Positions 25,192-33,751 of a DNA stretch of 64,000 nt are shown piece after piece. Within the stretch, counting starts at the first letter, position 1. Each line of letters opens with the position of its first letter. The notes beneath the pieces were generated by a model. That model made no database searches. It saw nothing but the letters and a program-made list of their open reading frames with translations, and had not been told where the DNA came from. Made by a program: the position numbers and the translations under genes. This DNA comes from JAJNBK01 sp035642715 (GTDB lineage: Archaea; Thermoproteota; Nitrososphaeria; Nitrososphaerales; Nitrososphaeraceae), in NCBI GenBank assembly GCA_035642715.1, contig DASQRW010000046.1, positions 1 to 64,000 of the forward strand, given 5' to 3'.

Positions 25192-25674
25192 ATGTTATTC
25201 GATATAATTATAGTATAATCGGCTTGTTAATTAATTTGATCAGATATAAGGAAGTGATCATTGATTACTCCTAAGTTTATAATTGTATGTTAGCGAAGAT
25301 ATTATCTGGAGAAGCTATCTTTGATAGAAAAATCTAGTATAGTGTGGTCTATGTGAGAAGATTAGAGCCTATTTCCAAGCTTATTTTAAAAAGCGATCGT
25401 GGGTGTTAGTTAACACGTAGAATATTTTATTACACTCAGATTCAAGAGACAGTGTGTATGTGTGTGTGTGTGACTGTTACATATACAACATATGATATGA
25501 TTTGCTTCGTAAAAATCTCTATTATAATTAAAATAAAACTCTAGCATATTAACCTGATCTGTAGGTCTTGATAGATATATATTTAAGTAAAACTCTTATT
25601 TTGTACGTCATTCCTCTTAACAAATAGAATAACTATGTGTATTAAATAAATATATACATCTCTAAGAGATTATA
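25192..25674. other. Intergenic region with GT microsatellite
   Basis: Separates the divergent DUF373 and ferredoxin-NADP reductase genes. It holds a (TG)n run at 25452-25472. A TATA-like atatatttaagt near 25576 lies about 100 bases before the 25675 start. No ORF was supported. Confidence 0.4.
25452..25472. repeat. (TG)n microsatellite
   Basis: About ten TG units with one interruption (gtgtgtatgtgtgtgtgtgtg) in a divergent promoter region. Such tracts are prone to slippage. No function implied. Confidence 0.8.
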
Positions 25675-26574
25675 ATGCTTTATACGCCAGATAAACTGAA
25701 TAAACAATCTATGAATTCCTCTGTAAGCAGCAGGCGCATGAAATCATCACCCAATTTAGGAGAAATTATTTATAAAAAATATCTAACTGATGAATTGGCA
25801 ATACTGCGACTTAAGCCAAGAGAAGGAAAGGTTCCTGATTTTCAGGCAGGCCAATTTGTGGCGCTGGGTGTGAACCTAATGCATGATAATAATAGATTGA
25901 CTTACAGGGCATATTCTATTGCATCGCCACCAGAAGAAAAACGATATTTTGAATTTTACATCAAGATGGTAAGTGAACCTCTTCCAGGTGAGGTAACGAC
26001 TGCTATATTCAACTTAAAAGAAGGAGACCCAGTTTATTGGCATTATCCTACTGGATTTTTTACTATAGAAGAAAAAAGAGTGGATGGATCATTGGAAACA
26101 AGACGACTTATACTTGTTGCTTCTGGGACAGGTTTAGCGCCCTTTATAAGTTACATTCTTCATTTAAGTAATACAAATACATGTAGAGAAATAATCTTAT
26201 TACACGGAGCAAGATATGCTGCAGAGTTAGGTTACAGAGACCTTTTAGAAAGTTTACAGACAAAAACTCAGCATAATTGGAACTTTAAATATATACCCAC
26301 GGTTAGCAGACCCGATCATCCTCTATCAACAGGATGGAATGGAAACAATGGTAGAGTAGAGTCGTTACTTATAAGGAATAGTGAGGGGATTTCGAAGTTA
26401 GAGAGAATTGTAGGAGAGAGGATTACTCCTAAAAACTCGTTCTTTCATATTTGTGGATATCAGGGAACCATTGATTCAGTCGCTAATTTGTTGACTTCTT
26501 TGGGATTTGTCACAAACAGAAATAAAAGGACGGATGGATCGTTTGATATTAAAACAGAAACTTACGGTTCATAG
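25675..26574 (+). CDS. Ferredoxin/flavodoxin-NADP+ reductase family flavoprotein
   Basis: Moves electrons between NAD(P)H and an iron-sulfur or flavin partner through FAD. The 299-aa protein has the FAD motif RAYSIAS (residues 78-84), the FQAGQFVALGV strand, a flavin-stacking region PTGFFTIE, and the NAD(P)-binding LILVASGTGLAPFISYIL (146-163). It ends near the 2Fe-2S-free FNR C-terminus (ICGYQGTIDSVANLLTSLGF). About 28 polar N-terminal residues precede the fold, so an internal start is possible. A stand-alone gene; the natural electron acceptor is likely ferredoxin. Confidence 0.88.
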   Translation: MLYTPDKLNKQSMNSSVSSRRMKSSPNLGEIIYKKYLTDELAILRLKPREGKVPDFQAGQFVALGVNLMHDNNRLTYRAYSIASPPEEKRYFEFYIKMVSEPLPGEVTTAIFNLKEGDPVYWHYPTGFFTIEEKRVDGSLETRRLILVASGTGLAPFISYILHLSNTNTCREIILLHGARYAAELGYRDLLESLQTKTQHNWNFKYIPTVSRPDHPLSTGWNGNNGRVESLLIRNSEGISKLERIVGERITPKNSFFHICGYQGTIDSVANLLTSLGFVTNRNKRTDGSFDIKTETYGS

Positions 26575-26682
26575 CGAAATGTATTATAACATAGCAGAAC
26601 GACAAGTAAATGAAATATTATCTATACATATATTGATGGATGCAAATATTTTTTTATACATATTCTTGCAGAGCGCTTCACA

Positions 26683-26991
26683 ATGAATTATGCACTTAGA
26701 ACGATGAAATACCAAGGCTCAACTATGGTTAATATATGCGATATTGAGTTAGTTGGAACCAAATTAGAACATGGAGATATTGTAGTAGATCTAACCAAGG
26801 AATATTTTCAGCAAGAAATAATTGAAGAAAGCAAGGCTAAGAACCTTCTTCAAACGTGTTCTATAGCGAATTTAGTTGGAGAAAGAATTGTAGATCAGGC
26901 GATTAAGCTCAGATTAGCAAAAGAAATAAGCATAAAGAGAATATGTGGTATACCTTTCTTGATGATTTTTAAGTTTCAGCATAGATATTGA
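26683..26991 (+). CDS. DUF424 family protein
   Basis: A small archaeal protein with the DUF424 (COG2412) pattern: VNICDIELVGTKLEHGDIVV, then YFQQEIIEESKA and SIANLVGERIVDQAIKL, ending in the IKRICGIPFLMIF strand. The likely true start is the internal ATG at 26704 (MKYQGSTMVNICD), because family members begin there. In many archaea DUF424 genes sit in translation gene clusters; here it is just upstream of RIO1 and the KH protein. Biochemical function is unknown. Confidence 0.8.
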   Translation: MNYALRTMKYQGSTMVNICDIELVGTKLEHGDIVVDLTKEYFQQEIIEESKAKNLLQTCSIANLVGERIVDQAIKLRLAKEISIKRICGIPFLMIFKFQHRY

Positions 26992-27024
26992 CTAATAGTT
27001 AAATAAGTAAAAAAATATATTGAT

Positions 27025-27864
27025 TTGCTGGGAAAAGAAGAAGAATTGGAAAAGAATAGAGCTGACTATGCGCAGAATACAGCTATGGACAGAGCAGACC
27101 GACGATACCTTAGACATGAACGTGAAAATCGATTGCTAATAAAGACATCTGAAGACAGAAGAGTTTTTGACGATGTTTTTGATATGCGTACTCTTATGGT
27201 TCTAAATAGTATGATTAGTGACGGAGTTTTTAAGTATCTGAGAAGCCCTTTTGCTTCAGGCAAAGAATCTAAGCTCTATTTGGCATTAGATAATAATGAT
27301 AAATTTCTTGCAATAAAAATATATCTTACTGTAAGCGCTGAATTTAAAAAGAGATTGCAATATATAGCAGGTGACCCGCGATTTTCAAATATTAAACAAG
27401 GTTCCCAAAATTTAATTGCCACTTGGGCTAAAAAAGAATTCCGAAATTTGAAGACTGCTTATGAGGCTGGGGTGAGCGTTCCTAATCCCTATCAAGTTCG
27501 TCGAAACGTTTTAGTAATGGAATTTATGGGTGATTCTGAAGGCAAGCCTTATTTAAATTTGGTAGATGCAGATCCAATCACATCTGAGGATTATGATGAC
27601 GTCATCGAGGAGACAACAAAACTTTACAATAAAGCAAATCTAGTGCATGCGGATTTGTCTCCATATAACATATTCAAAGATGTCGATCATGCGCGAATCA
27701 TATTATTTGACTTCGGATCATCGGTAGATATCAAACATCCTAATTCAAAACAATTCTTGACACGTGATATAGTTAATATAAACAATTTTTTTGCAAAACA
27801 TGGCGTTAAAATCCTAACAAACGAATTAGCAATAAAGAGAGTCATAGGAGAGATAAATAATTGA
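27025..27864 (+). CDS. rio1: RIO1-type serine protein kinase
   Basis: An atypical kinase/ATPase that acts in small-subunit ribosome maturation. In 279 aa it shows the RIO P-loop FASGKESKLYLAL (residues 76-88), ATP-anchoring Lys98 in LAIKIYL, the catalytic HADLSPYNIF with Asp210 and Asn215, and the metal-binding LFDFGSS with Asp229. The start is TTG at 27025. Its TGA overlaps the TTG of the KH gene at 27861 (TTGA), indicating coupled translation. The RIO1-KH pair is a classic archaeal arrangement. Confidence 0.93.
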   Translation: MLGKEEELEKNRADYAQNTAMDRADRRYLRHERENRLLIKTSEDRRVFDDVFDMRTLMVLNSMISDGVFKYLRSPFASGKESKLYLALDNNDKFLAIKIYLTVSAEFKKRLQYIAGDPRFSNIKQGSQNLIATWAKKEFRNLKTAYEAGVSVPNPYQVRRNVLVMEFMGDSEGKPYLNLVDADPITSEDYDDVIEETTKLYNKANLVHADLSPYNIFKDVDHARIILFDFGSSVDIKHPNSKQFLTRDIVNINNFFAKHGVKILTNELAIKRVIGEINN

Positions 27865-28439
27865 TCTTTCAACAAGTAATAAAAATTCCAAAGGATAGAA
27901 TAGGCGTCATTATTGGAAAAAACGGCAAAGTGAAAGGACAAATTGAGGATAAATGTAGCGTTACAATTGAAGTAGACAGTGAATACGGAGATACCATAAT
28001 TTCTGCTGGTTCAAAGCCCGTTGAGGAAATGGAACCATTTAAAGCGGTAGAGATTGTCTCTGCTATTGGCAAAGGTTTCTCCCCTGAGCGCGCATATAGA
28101 TTACTAGGAGAAGAAGAAGTTTTGCAGTTAATAGATTTGAGAGATTATGCGGGTAAATCCCCTAATTCATTAAGTAGAATCAAAGGAAGAATCATTGGCG
28201 AAGCCGGTAAATCTAGGAAAACGATCGAAGATCTCAGTGGAACTTATATCTCTGTCTATGGTCATACTGTCGCAATCATTGGAACCTTTGAAGAAATCAA
28301 ACTTGCGACTGAAGCAGTAACTATGCTGTCAAAGGGAAGATCGCATGCTAACGTCTACAATATGTTGCAAGAGGCAAAAAGGAAATCTAAGTTAGATAGA
28401 ATGCAGTTATGGGAAAATGATACAATGCGTAAACTATAG
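27861..28439 (+). CDS. KH-domain RNA-binding protein, Dim2/Pno1-like
   Basis: Assists 3'-end formation of small-subunit rRNA together with RIO1 and Nob1. The 192-aa protein has two KH domains. The first has the GxxG loop in GVIIGKNGKVKGQIEDKC; the second has RIIGEAGKSRKTIEDLSGTY, with a divergent loop. The C-terminal helix VYNMLQEAKRKSKLDRMQLW is typical. The start TTG overlaps the rio1 stop by 4 bases. Confidence 0.92.
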   Translation: MIFQQVIKIPKDRIGVIIGKNGKVKGQIEDKCSVTIEVDSEYGDTIISAGSKPVEEMEPFKAVEIVSAIGKGFSPERAYRLLGEEEVLQLIDLRDYAGKSPNSLSRIKGRIIGEAGKSRKTIEDLSGTYISVYGHTVAIIGTFEEIKLATEAVTMLSKGRSHANVYNMLQEAKRKSKLDRMQLWENDTMRKL

Positions 28440-29096
28440 TATCAGGATTCTTAAGGTCGAGACCTCATTTCTGTACCTGACTCAGATAGGCATATAAATA
28501 GATGATCACAAGGGAACATCTTTTATAAGATTATTGCCTCCTTATATATATGTATATATATCTATATATATAGATAGAATGCTGTCTGACAATTTAACAT
28601 CTATTTGGTCCTCATAACCTGGAATCTCAGCTATAGAGAGATCATTTCATTGTTACCTAGAATCAGATCATGCATTCAATGTTCTTCTTCCTTTTCTTCT
28701 TCAATATTGTTAGGCGTTTGCTCCAAGTTTTTGAAAAATACCATTGCTTAAATTCTCTGACTCAATCATTAGACAATATACAAGAAATAGAAGCGAGAAA
28801 GCAACATAACAGCGATCAATCTGCCCAATTATAAAAATATTAAACAGACAAAAAGCAACATAAATAAAGGGATTGTGAAATTGACCGGTAGGTCAGAAGA
28901 ATAATTTTTCTTATATCGTGCTATGCCAAGTAATTCCTTCCGCCCCTTCTCTATTAGAGATAAAATATCATAGTAATAAATCGTATATAATGCGGTGGTT
29001 TGCAATTTCCTTTTTAGACATTAGAAAGCCATAGAATACAGGGGATATCAACTACCAAATATAATTTATATGGTCTTTTTGAGATATGTCTAAATA
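28440..29096. other. Intergenic region, AT palindromes
   Basis: Between the KH gene and the 29097 membrane protein. It contains a TA-rich palindromic tract (28543-28578). There is also a 22-codon minus-strand ORF (28744-28676, MVFFKNLEQTPNNIEEEKEE) with an acidic tail, too short to call. No RNA gene recognised. Confidence 0.4.
28543..28578. repeat. TA-rich palindromic tract
   Basis: Alternating TA runs including the perfect palindrome CTATATATATAG at 28562-28573. It may simply be low-complexity DNA. Confidence 0.6.
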
Positions 29097-29357
29097 TTGA
29101 GTGATGGTACTGGCAAAAATTCAGACAAGTATTCCGTCCCTAAGTTAACCTACTATACTGCAAGTACAATAGTAGCAATGGTAATGGCGATACCAGGTGT
29201 TATAGCTCTACTGTTAGTAAGAAGCTATACTACAGATATTGCTAGCCAAATTGTTATTAGTTCTATTGTCTTTTTTGTGGGGATGGGATTTTCATTTAAA
29301 ATAGCAAAGAAAATAGCTGATAAGATGAATAAGAATAAAACGGCTGACTCTCGCTAA
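29097..29357 (+). CDS. Small two-helix membrane protein, 86 aa
   Basis: The start is TTG at 29097. About 17 polar residues are followed by two membrane helices (STIVAMVMAIPGVIALLLV and IVISSIVFFVGMGFSFKI) joined by a short loop with RSYTTD, ending in a Lys/Asn-rich tail. A hairpin membrane protein of unknown role. Its stop is 5 bases from the convergent ubiX. Confidence 0.6.
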   Translation: MSDGTGKNSDKYSVPKLTYYTASTIVAMVMAIPGVIALLLVRSYTTDIASQIVISSIVFFVGMGFSFKIAKKIADKMNKNKTADSR

Positions 29358-29362
29358 TAATG

Positions 29363-29914
29363 TTATGTCCATCTTCTAAAAATATTATGTTCAATACCGA
29401 ATTGATCTAGCATCTTTCCTACAATATGAGTTATCATATCATCCATAGTCTTTGGTTTGTAATAAAAGCCAGGCATTGCAGGTAATATGATCACACCTGT
29501 TTGAGATAGCTTAAGCATATTTTCAAGATGTATTCTAGAAAGAGGTGTTTCCCTTGGTACAATTACTAATTTTCGTGATTCTTTTATACATACTCCTGCA
29601 GCTCTAGATATAAGACTGTCTTCATAACCATTTGCGATACTTGACAATGTTTTCATACTACACGGAATGATCACCATTCCATCTGTTTTAAAAGATCCAC
29701 TGGAAAAAGAAGCAGCCATATTGTCGTTGCTGTAAAACTTAGAAGCAAGAGATTTTACGTAGTCAATACTTTTATCAGTTTCTATCATAATATTTCTCTT
29801 TCCCCATTCACTCATGATTAAGTAAGACTCCACTTTAAGATCTCTAAGTACCTCAAGTGTTTTAATTCCATAAATAACTCCCGAACTGCCAGTTATTGCT
29901 ACGATAAGTCGCAT
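29363..29914 (-). CDS. ubiX: Flavin prenyltransferase UbiX
   Basis: Attaches a dimethylallyl group to FMN to make prenylated FMN, the cofactor of UbiD decarboxylases. The 183-aa protein has the FMN-binding start RLIVAITGSSGVIYGIKTLE, the core VIIPCSMKTLSSIANGYEDS with LISRAAGVCIKESRKLVIVP, and RETPLSRIHLENMLKLSQ with the Arg/Glu substrate residues. It ends in the usual MLDQFGIEH. No ubiD is adjacent in this window. Confidence 0.93.
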   Translation of the reverse strand: MRLIVAITGSSGVIYGIKTLEVLRDLKVESYLIMSEWGKRNIMIETDKSIDYVKSLASKFYSNDNMAASFSSGSFKTDGMVIIPCSMKTLSSIANGYEDSLISRAAGVCIKESRKLVIVPRETPLSRIHLENMLKLSQTGVIILPAMPGFYYKPKTMDDMITHIVGKMLDQFGIEHNIFRRWT

Positions 29915-30015
29915 TACTTCAATTGCGCGCTTATTTTGATATATATTTTGATCATATGATATAATGAAGAGAATTAAGGTTTATTTACTGAGTAACAAAA
30001 TCTTGACTTTAAGAT

Positions 30016-30912
30016 ATGTTAACAGTCTTTGGAACTATTGCATTAGATACCACTCGTACGCCTTTTAAAACTGAAACAAAAATTATGGGAGGGGCTGCTA
30101 CCTTTGCATCTCTTTCATCTAGCTTCTATACACGTACTTCGATAGTTGGAGTTACAGGTTTTGATTTTCCGTCCCATTATAGAGAGATTCTAGATAAGAG
30201 GCTAGATACAAAAGGAATTATCACTAACCTACAAGACAAGACATTCCATTACGATTCTACGTTTGACTATGACCTTTCTCATCGTACTACTAATAAAACA
30301 GAATTAAATGTAATAGCACATTTCGAACCTACCATACCCGATGAATATCGCAAATCACAATATATTTATCTTGCTAATAACGATCCTATTCAAAACATCA
30401 AATTACTAGAATATTTTCCACATCCCAAATTGACGATTTGTGACACGATAGAATATTGGATTTTAAATAAACGGGATGATGTAATCAAAATGATGAGCAA
30501 AGTTAACGGAGTAGTCATTAATGATGAAGAAGCAAGATTATTGTGTAAGACGGCTAACCTGATTAAATGTGCCAAAATGATAATGTCATGGGGACCGCAG
30601 TTTACAGTTATAAAAAAGGGAGAGCATGGCTCATTGTTATTCATGGACGACAACATTTTTCCTGCAGCGGCATATCCAATGGAAGAAATTGTGGATCCAA
30701 CGGGAGCAGGAGACGCTTTTGCCGGCGGATTTATTGGTTATCTTGCTGAGCAAGATAATCTCAAAATCAGGACTTTTAAGGAAGCAGTTGTGCATGGAAA
30801 TGTTATGGGAGCATTCGCTGTTGAAGACTTTGGAGTAAAGAGATTACTTGCTATTACTAAGGAAGAAATTCAAAAAAGATTTGAGCTGTATCGCAAGACA
30901 GTAGAATTTTAG
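30016..30912 (+). CDS. PfkB-family carbohydrate/nucleoside kinase
   Basis: A ribokinase-fold sugar kinase of 298 aa. It starts LTVFGTIALDT with the glycine pair MGGAATFAS. The C-terminal ATP site is VDPTGAGDAFAGGFIGYL with catalytic Asp233, and INDEEARLL and VIKKGEHGSLLF are the usual landmarks. The substrate is not told by sequence; archaeal relatives act on ribose-type, fructose-type or nucleoside substrates. It is divergent from ubiX with a 100-base gap, and the last intact gene before the decayed tract. Confidence 0.85.
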   Translation: MLTVFGTIALDTTRTPFKTETKIMGGAATFASLSSSFYTRTSIVGVTGFDFPSHYREILDKRLDTKGIITNLQDKTFHYDSTFDYDLSHRTTNKTELNVIAHFEPTIPDEYRKSQYIYLANNDPIQNIKLLEYFPHPKLTICDTIEYWILNKRDDVIKMMSKVNGVVINDEEARLLCKTANLIKCAKMIMSWGPQFTVIKKGEHGSLLFMDDNIFPAAAYPMEEIVDPTGAGDAFAGGFIGYLAEQDNLKIRTFKEAVVHGNVMGAFAVEDFGVKRLLAITKEEIQKRFELYRKTVEF

Positions 30913-30935
30913 AAAATTTTCAGTTGTATTGAACA

Positions 30936-31132
30936 TTAAATTAAGAGATTTGAGGAAGCAATTTGATTGATATGAGCAATAAACATTGGCGTCTTTCTAG
31001 GTCTCTGTTCATCTAACCATCTTTTCAAAAGTCATCTCATTATGAAAATCAACAAACAGATTGAACCAATGTATTACTTGTTCTACGATACTCTTTCCTT
31101 CTTTCTTTGTTACAAGAAGAAATAGTTATCAT
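30936..31132 (-). pseudogene. Decayed small gene, frameshifted
   Basis: On the minus strand, frames join into one protein-like reading only if two shifts are allowed. An ATG at 31132 starts MITIS. A second frame gives LVTKKEGKSIVEQVIHWFNL then FVDFHNEMTFEK. A third continues WLDEQRPRKTPMFIAHINQI to TAA at 30936, switching near 31020. The HWFNLFVDFHN part resembles the C-terminus of IS6-like archaeal transposases, but the remainder does not, so identity is open. It neighbours the transposase relic at 31691-32402. Confidence 0.4.
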
Positions 31133-31533
31133 ATCAAAAAGCTTTCTGTTCTATAAAACAATGGTGGATAGAATGAGATAGCACTTTAAATAATCAACTT
31201 GTTCTAGTAAAATATTTAATTAATTATCTATGCATCCTCCTTTCTACTTAACTTGCATCCACTGAAGAAGTACAATCTGATAATAAATATACTCATCTAA
31301 TATTCTAAACATTATTATACATTCTTGATCTGTAACTTTGAATCTAACTAATTTATATATTGTTGTTCTGTTATTTGGTAACGTTATCAGACATCGTCTA
31401 GAATAAAGACTACTCTATATTATAACTTTGTTAATCCAATCGGATAAAAAAGGGTGGGTGAAATGGTGAAAGCGCTTCATGAAACATTCATGAAGTCGTT
31501 TCATTCCTGTAATACACTAAATTCTGCTAGTTT
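31133..31533. other. Degenerate intergenic stretch with hairpin
   Basis: AT-rich DNA between two broken genes. A start-less open minus-strand frame runs through about 31420-31250. The main structure is the inverted repeat at 31468-31502. No intact gene. Confidence 0.4.
31468..31502. repeat. Inverted repeat, 9-bp perfect arms
   Basis: CTTCATGAA (31475-31483) and TTCATGAAG (31487-31495) are exact inverted copies around a 3-base loop. They are extended by GAAA/TTTC across a 3x3 internal loop. It sits beside the RHH gene remnant and may be a hairpin RNA, a terminator or an insertion-sequence end. Confidence 0.65.
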
Positions 31534-31690
31534 TTATATCTTTAGCTTTTCCTGAGGTTTTCCCTCTTTTGACTCATAGTAATTAAGCAGTCTTTCTATC
31601 ACATCGGCTAGTGTGTCGCCGCGCTTTCCATAATCTTTTACCTTTTTTGCTTTCTGTATAGATAGTAATAATCATAATCATAATAGTCAT
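31534..31690 (-). pseudogene. Remnant of a small ribbon-helix-helix (antitoxin-like) gene
   Basis: From about 31650 leftwards one frame reads KVKDYGKRGDTLADVIERLL then NYYESKEGKPQEKLKI, ending at TAA 31534. The G-x-x-G-D-T-x-x-D-V-I-x-R-L-L pattern is that of short archaeal RHH/VapB-like proteins. No start exists in this frame. The ATGs at 31675-31690 are in the next frame and would connect only if the six-T run at 31643-31648 lost one base. The 5' part overlaps the end of the transposase relic, so truncation is an alternative. No toxin partner is nearby. Confidence 0.55.
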
Positions 31691-32402
31691 AACTTTAGGT
31701 TCTACGCTCTTTATGTATTGGATAGATGTTCTATTAATAATGGTTCTTTTTCTCTTTGATAAGATGAATGTAAAAGATGTTTCATATTTAGTATCTATAA
31801 TATATGTATAGCTTCACCATAAAGCATCTATGTGTGTGTATATGTTAGATGTTTTGATATCTTTTCTATTCTCATATCTATTAGCCATTTTTTAAAGAAA
31901 CTTCTCTTATACGAAATATCTTTTTTCTTTCTAAGTAATAGTATGATGAATATAGTGAATATGATGAATATTAAAGATCAGAGTCTTTTGATTGCAGCAG
32001 TTCAACTGCAAAATCAATAATCATATATATTGATATGTTCATTTCATTATTTATATTCAGTATTTCTTTGTCTTGAATGACAAATATTAATGACAAATTC
32101 TAAAAAACTCTTCTCTTCTCTTCTTTTGAAATATTTTCTTTGGTTAATGAATTTCATCCAATTCCAAATAGAAACACAGTTACTTTTTGATAATGGAGAT
32201 AGTAATCATTGTGATATTTTTCAAAGTGATAAATGTCAGGATGGAATCGCTATACCCAAGTCCACACAGTCACATGACTCCTCTTTTCTTTGAATGGTTC
32301 TACTACTTTAGAAATGTTCCTGAAACTCAATCCTAGAAAGTATAAGTATAATGCATACATCACAGTCTCTGCGAATGTCTTCTTACTTTCAAACATGACC
32401 AT
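31691..32402 (-). mobile_element. Decayed insertion-sequence transposase (IS6-like)
   Basis: From an ATG at 32402 the minus strand reads about 50 codons, KKTFAETVMYALYLYFLGLS, FRNISKVVEPFKEKRSHVTV and WTWV, then a TAG (32250-32252) and RFHPDIYHF in the same frame. This is the N-terminal region of IS6-type DDE transposases, with the TAG standing where Gln is usual (WxWVQRF). Further on, other frames give EEKSFLEFVIN and IIDFAVEL, matching the catalytic core region in spacing. RTIINRTSIQYIKSVEP (31750-31695) is the expected C-terminal E-R-T-x-Q-Y-I-K motif at about residue 217. Stops and frameshifts are numerous; the element is dead. Terminal repeats were not found. Confidence 0.7.
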
Positions 32403-32549
32403 AGTAGAATATGACAATGTATTCGCAGCTATAGCTTTATAGTTGAATTAACACAGCCACCATATCAGAGCAAAAACTTAAATTCCCTATTTGAAGCAGA
32501 TTTCAAGGGTTTAAAATTCATACTCTTGAATCAAAATATACTGCATATA
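32403..32549 (+). promoter_or_regulatory. carA upstream region
   Basis: Separates the transposase relic from carA. An AT-rich tttaaaa (32510-32516) lies about 36 bases before the ATG at 32550 and could be the TATA element. If so, transcription would start near 32538-32540. Confidence 0.35.
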
Positions 32550-33751
32550 ATGCAAAATTAATACTGGAAGATGGTAGTCTATTTAAAGGCGTAGGGTTCG
32601 GCCATCCTTGTGACGAAATTGCTGGAGAAATAGTGTTTAATACAGGGATGGTAGGTTACACGGAAGCAATCACCGATCCTTCCTATAGAGGTCAGATATT
32701 ATGTATGACTTATCCACTTATTGGAAATTACGGTGTTCCTAGCTACGAGATAAAAGATGAATTTGGCTTGCCAAAATATTTTGAATCTGATAAAATTCAG
32801 ATTAAAGGTTTATTGATTCATGATCTATCGCGTGTTGCTAGTCATTGGAGTTGCATCAAGACTCTTGATGAATGGTTATATGAGGAAGGAATACCTGGAA
32901 TCTTTGGAATCGACACACGGGAGCTTACAAAAAAGTTAAGGGTTAAAGGTGTAATGAATGGAGCTCTTTCAGTTTCTAAAGGCTCTATTGACGATGCAAG
33001 ATTATCGAAATTGGCAAAAAGCGAGCATTATGAAGGCCAAAACTTTATGCCAGAAGTATCAGTTAATCAACCACATGAATATGGAATTAATAATAATAAT
33101 GAATGCATAGTCTTATTGGATACCGGTACTAAATATAGCATAATACGTAATATTGTTAGAATAGGTTACAAAGTGATCCGCCTTCCATGGGATACACCAT
33201 ACGAAAAAATAAAATCATATCACCCACAGGGTGTTGTGATCAGCAATGGTCCTGGAGACCCCAAACTTTGCAAAGCTACAGTCAAGACAGCTACTGAATT
33301 GATTGAGAAATCGATACCCACATTGGGCATCTGTTTGGGAAATCAAATCCTCGCTTTAGCTGGAGGGGCTGATACTTACAAATTAAAATTCGGACATCGT
33401 GGACAGAATAAACCTTGCGTAGATTTAAGAAACAATCAAACGTTCATAACAAGTCAGAACCATGGCTATGGAATTGATCCTAAAAACCTTGATAGAACAG
33501 GATTCAGAATATGGTTTTCTAATATTGATGATAATACTATAGAAGGGATAGAACATGAGTCAAAACCAATCATAGCCGTTCAGTTTCATCCAGAAGCATC
33601 ACCAGGTCCTAATGACTGCCTGTTTGTTTTTAATAGATTCAAAGAAATAATAAATGACTTCAGTGGATTTGATAAAGTAAAAAAAACAGCCACGATTTTA
33701 ACTAACCATAATATAAAGACTAGGAAGAGGAGGAAAATTGCCAAAAGATGA
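32550..33751 (+). CDS. carA: Carbamoyl-phosphate synthase small (glutaminase) subunit, start out of frame
   Basis: Hydrolyses glutamine and feeds ammonia to CarB. Conserved coding is visible from AKLILEDGSLFKGVGFGHP (from 32552) through EIVFNTGMVGYTEAITDPSY to the class-I glutaminase domain. That domain has the Cys nucleophile in LGICLGNQILAL and the His/Glu pair in VQFHPEASPGPND. The only ATG at the expected place (32550) is one base out of frame; restoring ATG-GCA needs one extra G. Without it, the first canonical in-frame start is GTG at 32633, which would delete about 27 conserved residues. A basic tail (TRKRRKIAKR) ends the protein. The carB TTG overlaps its last codons. Confidence 0.88.
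33727..33734 (+). promoter_or_regulatory. Shine-Dalgarno sequence for carB
   Basis: The purine run gaggagga lies 3-4 bases before the TTG at 33738. That TTG opens MPKDETIKKVVVLGSGAIKI, the expected CarB N-terminus. This supports 33738, not the GTG at 33781, as the evolved start. Confidence 0.6.

Noticed and set aside
32090..32293. Plus-strand 67-codon ORF upstream of carA
   Set aside because: It lies opposite the much better supported transposase relic on the minus strand and has no family features, so it is a shadow.
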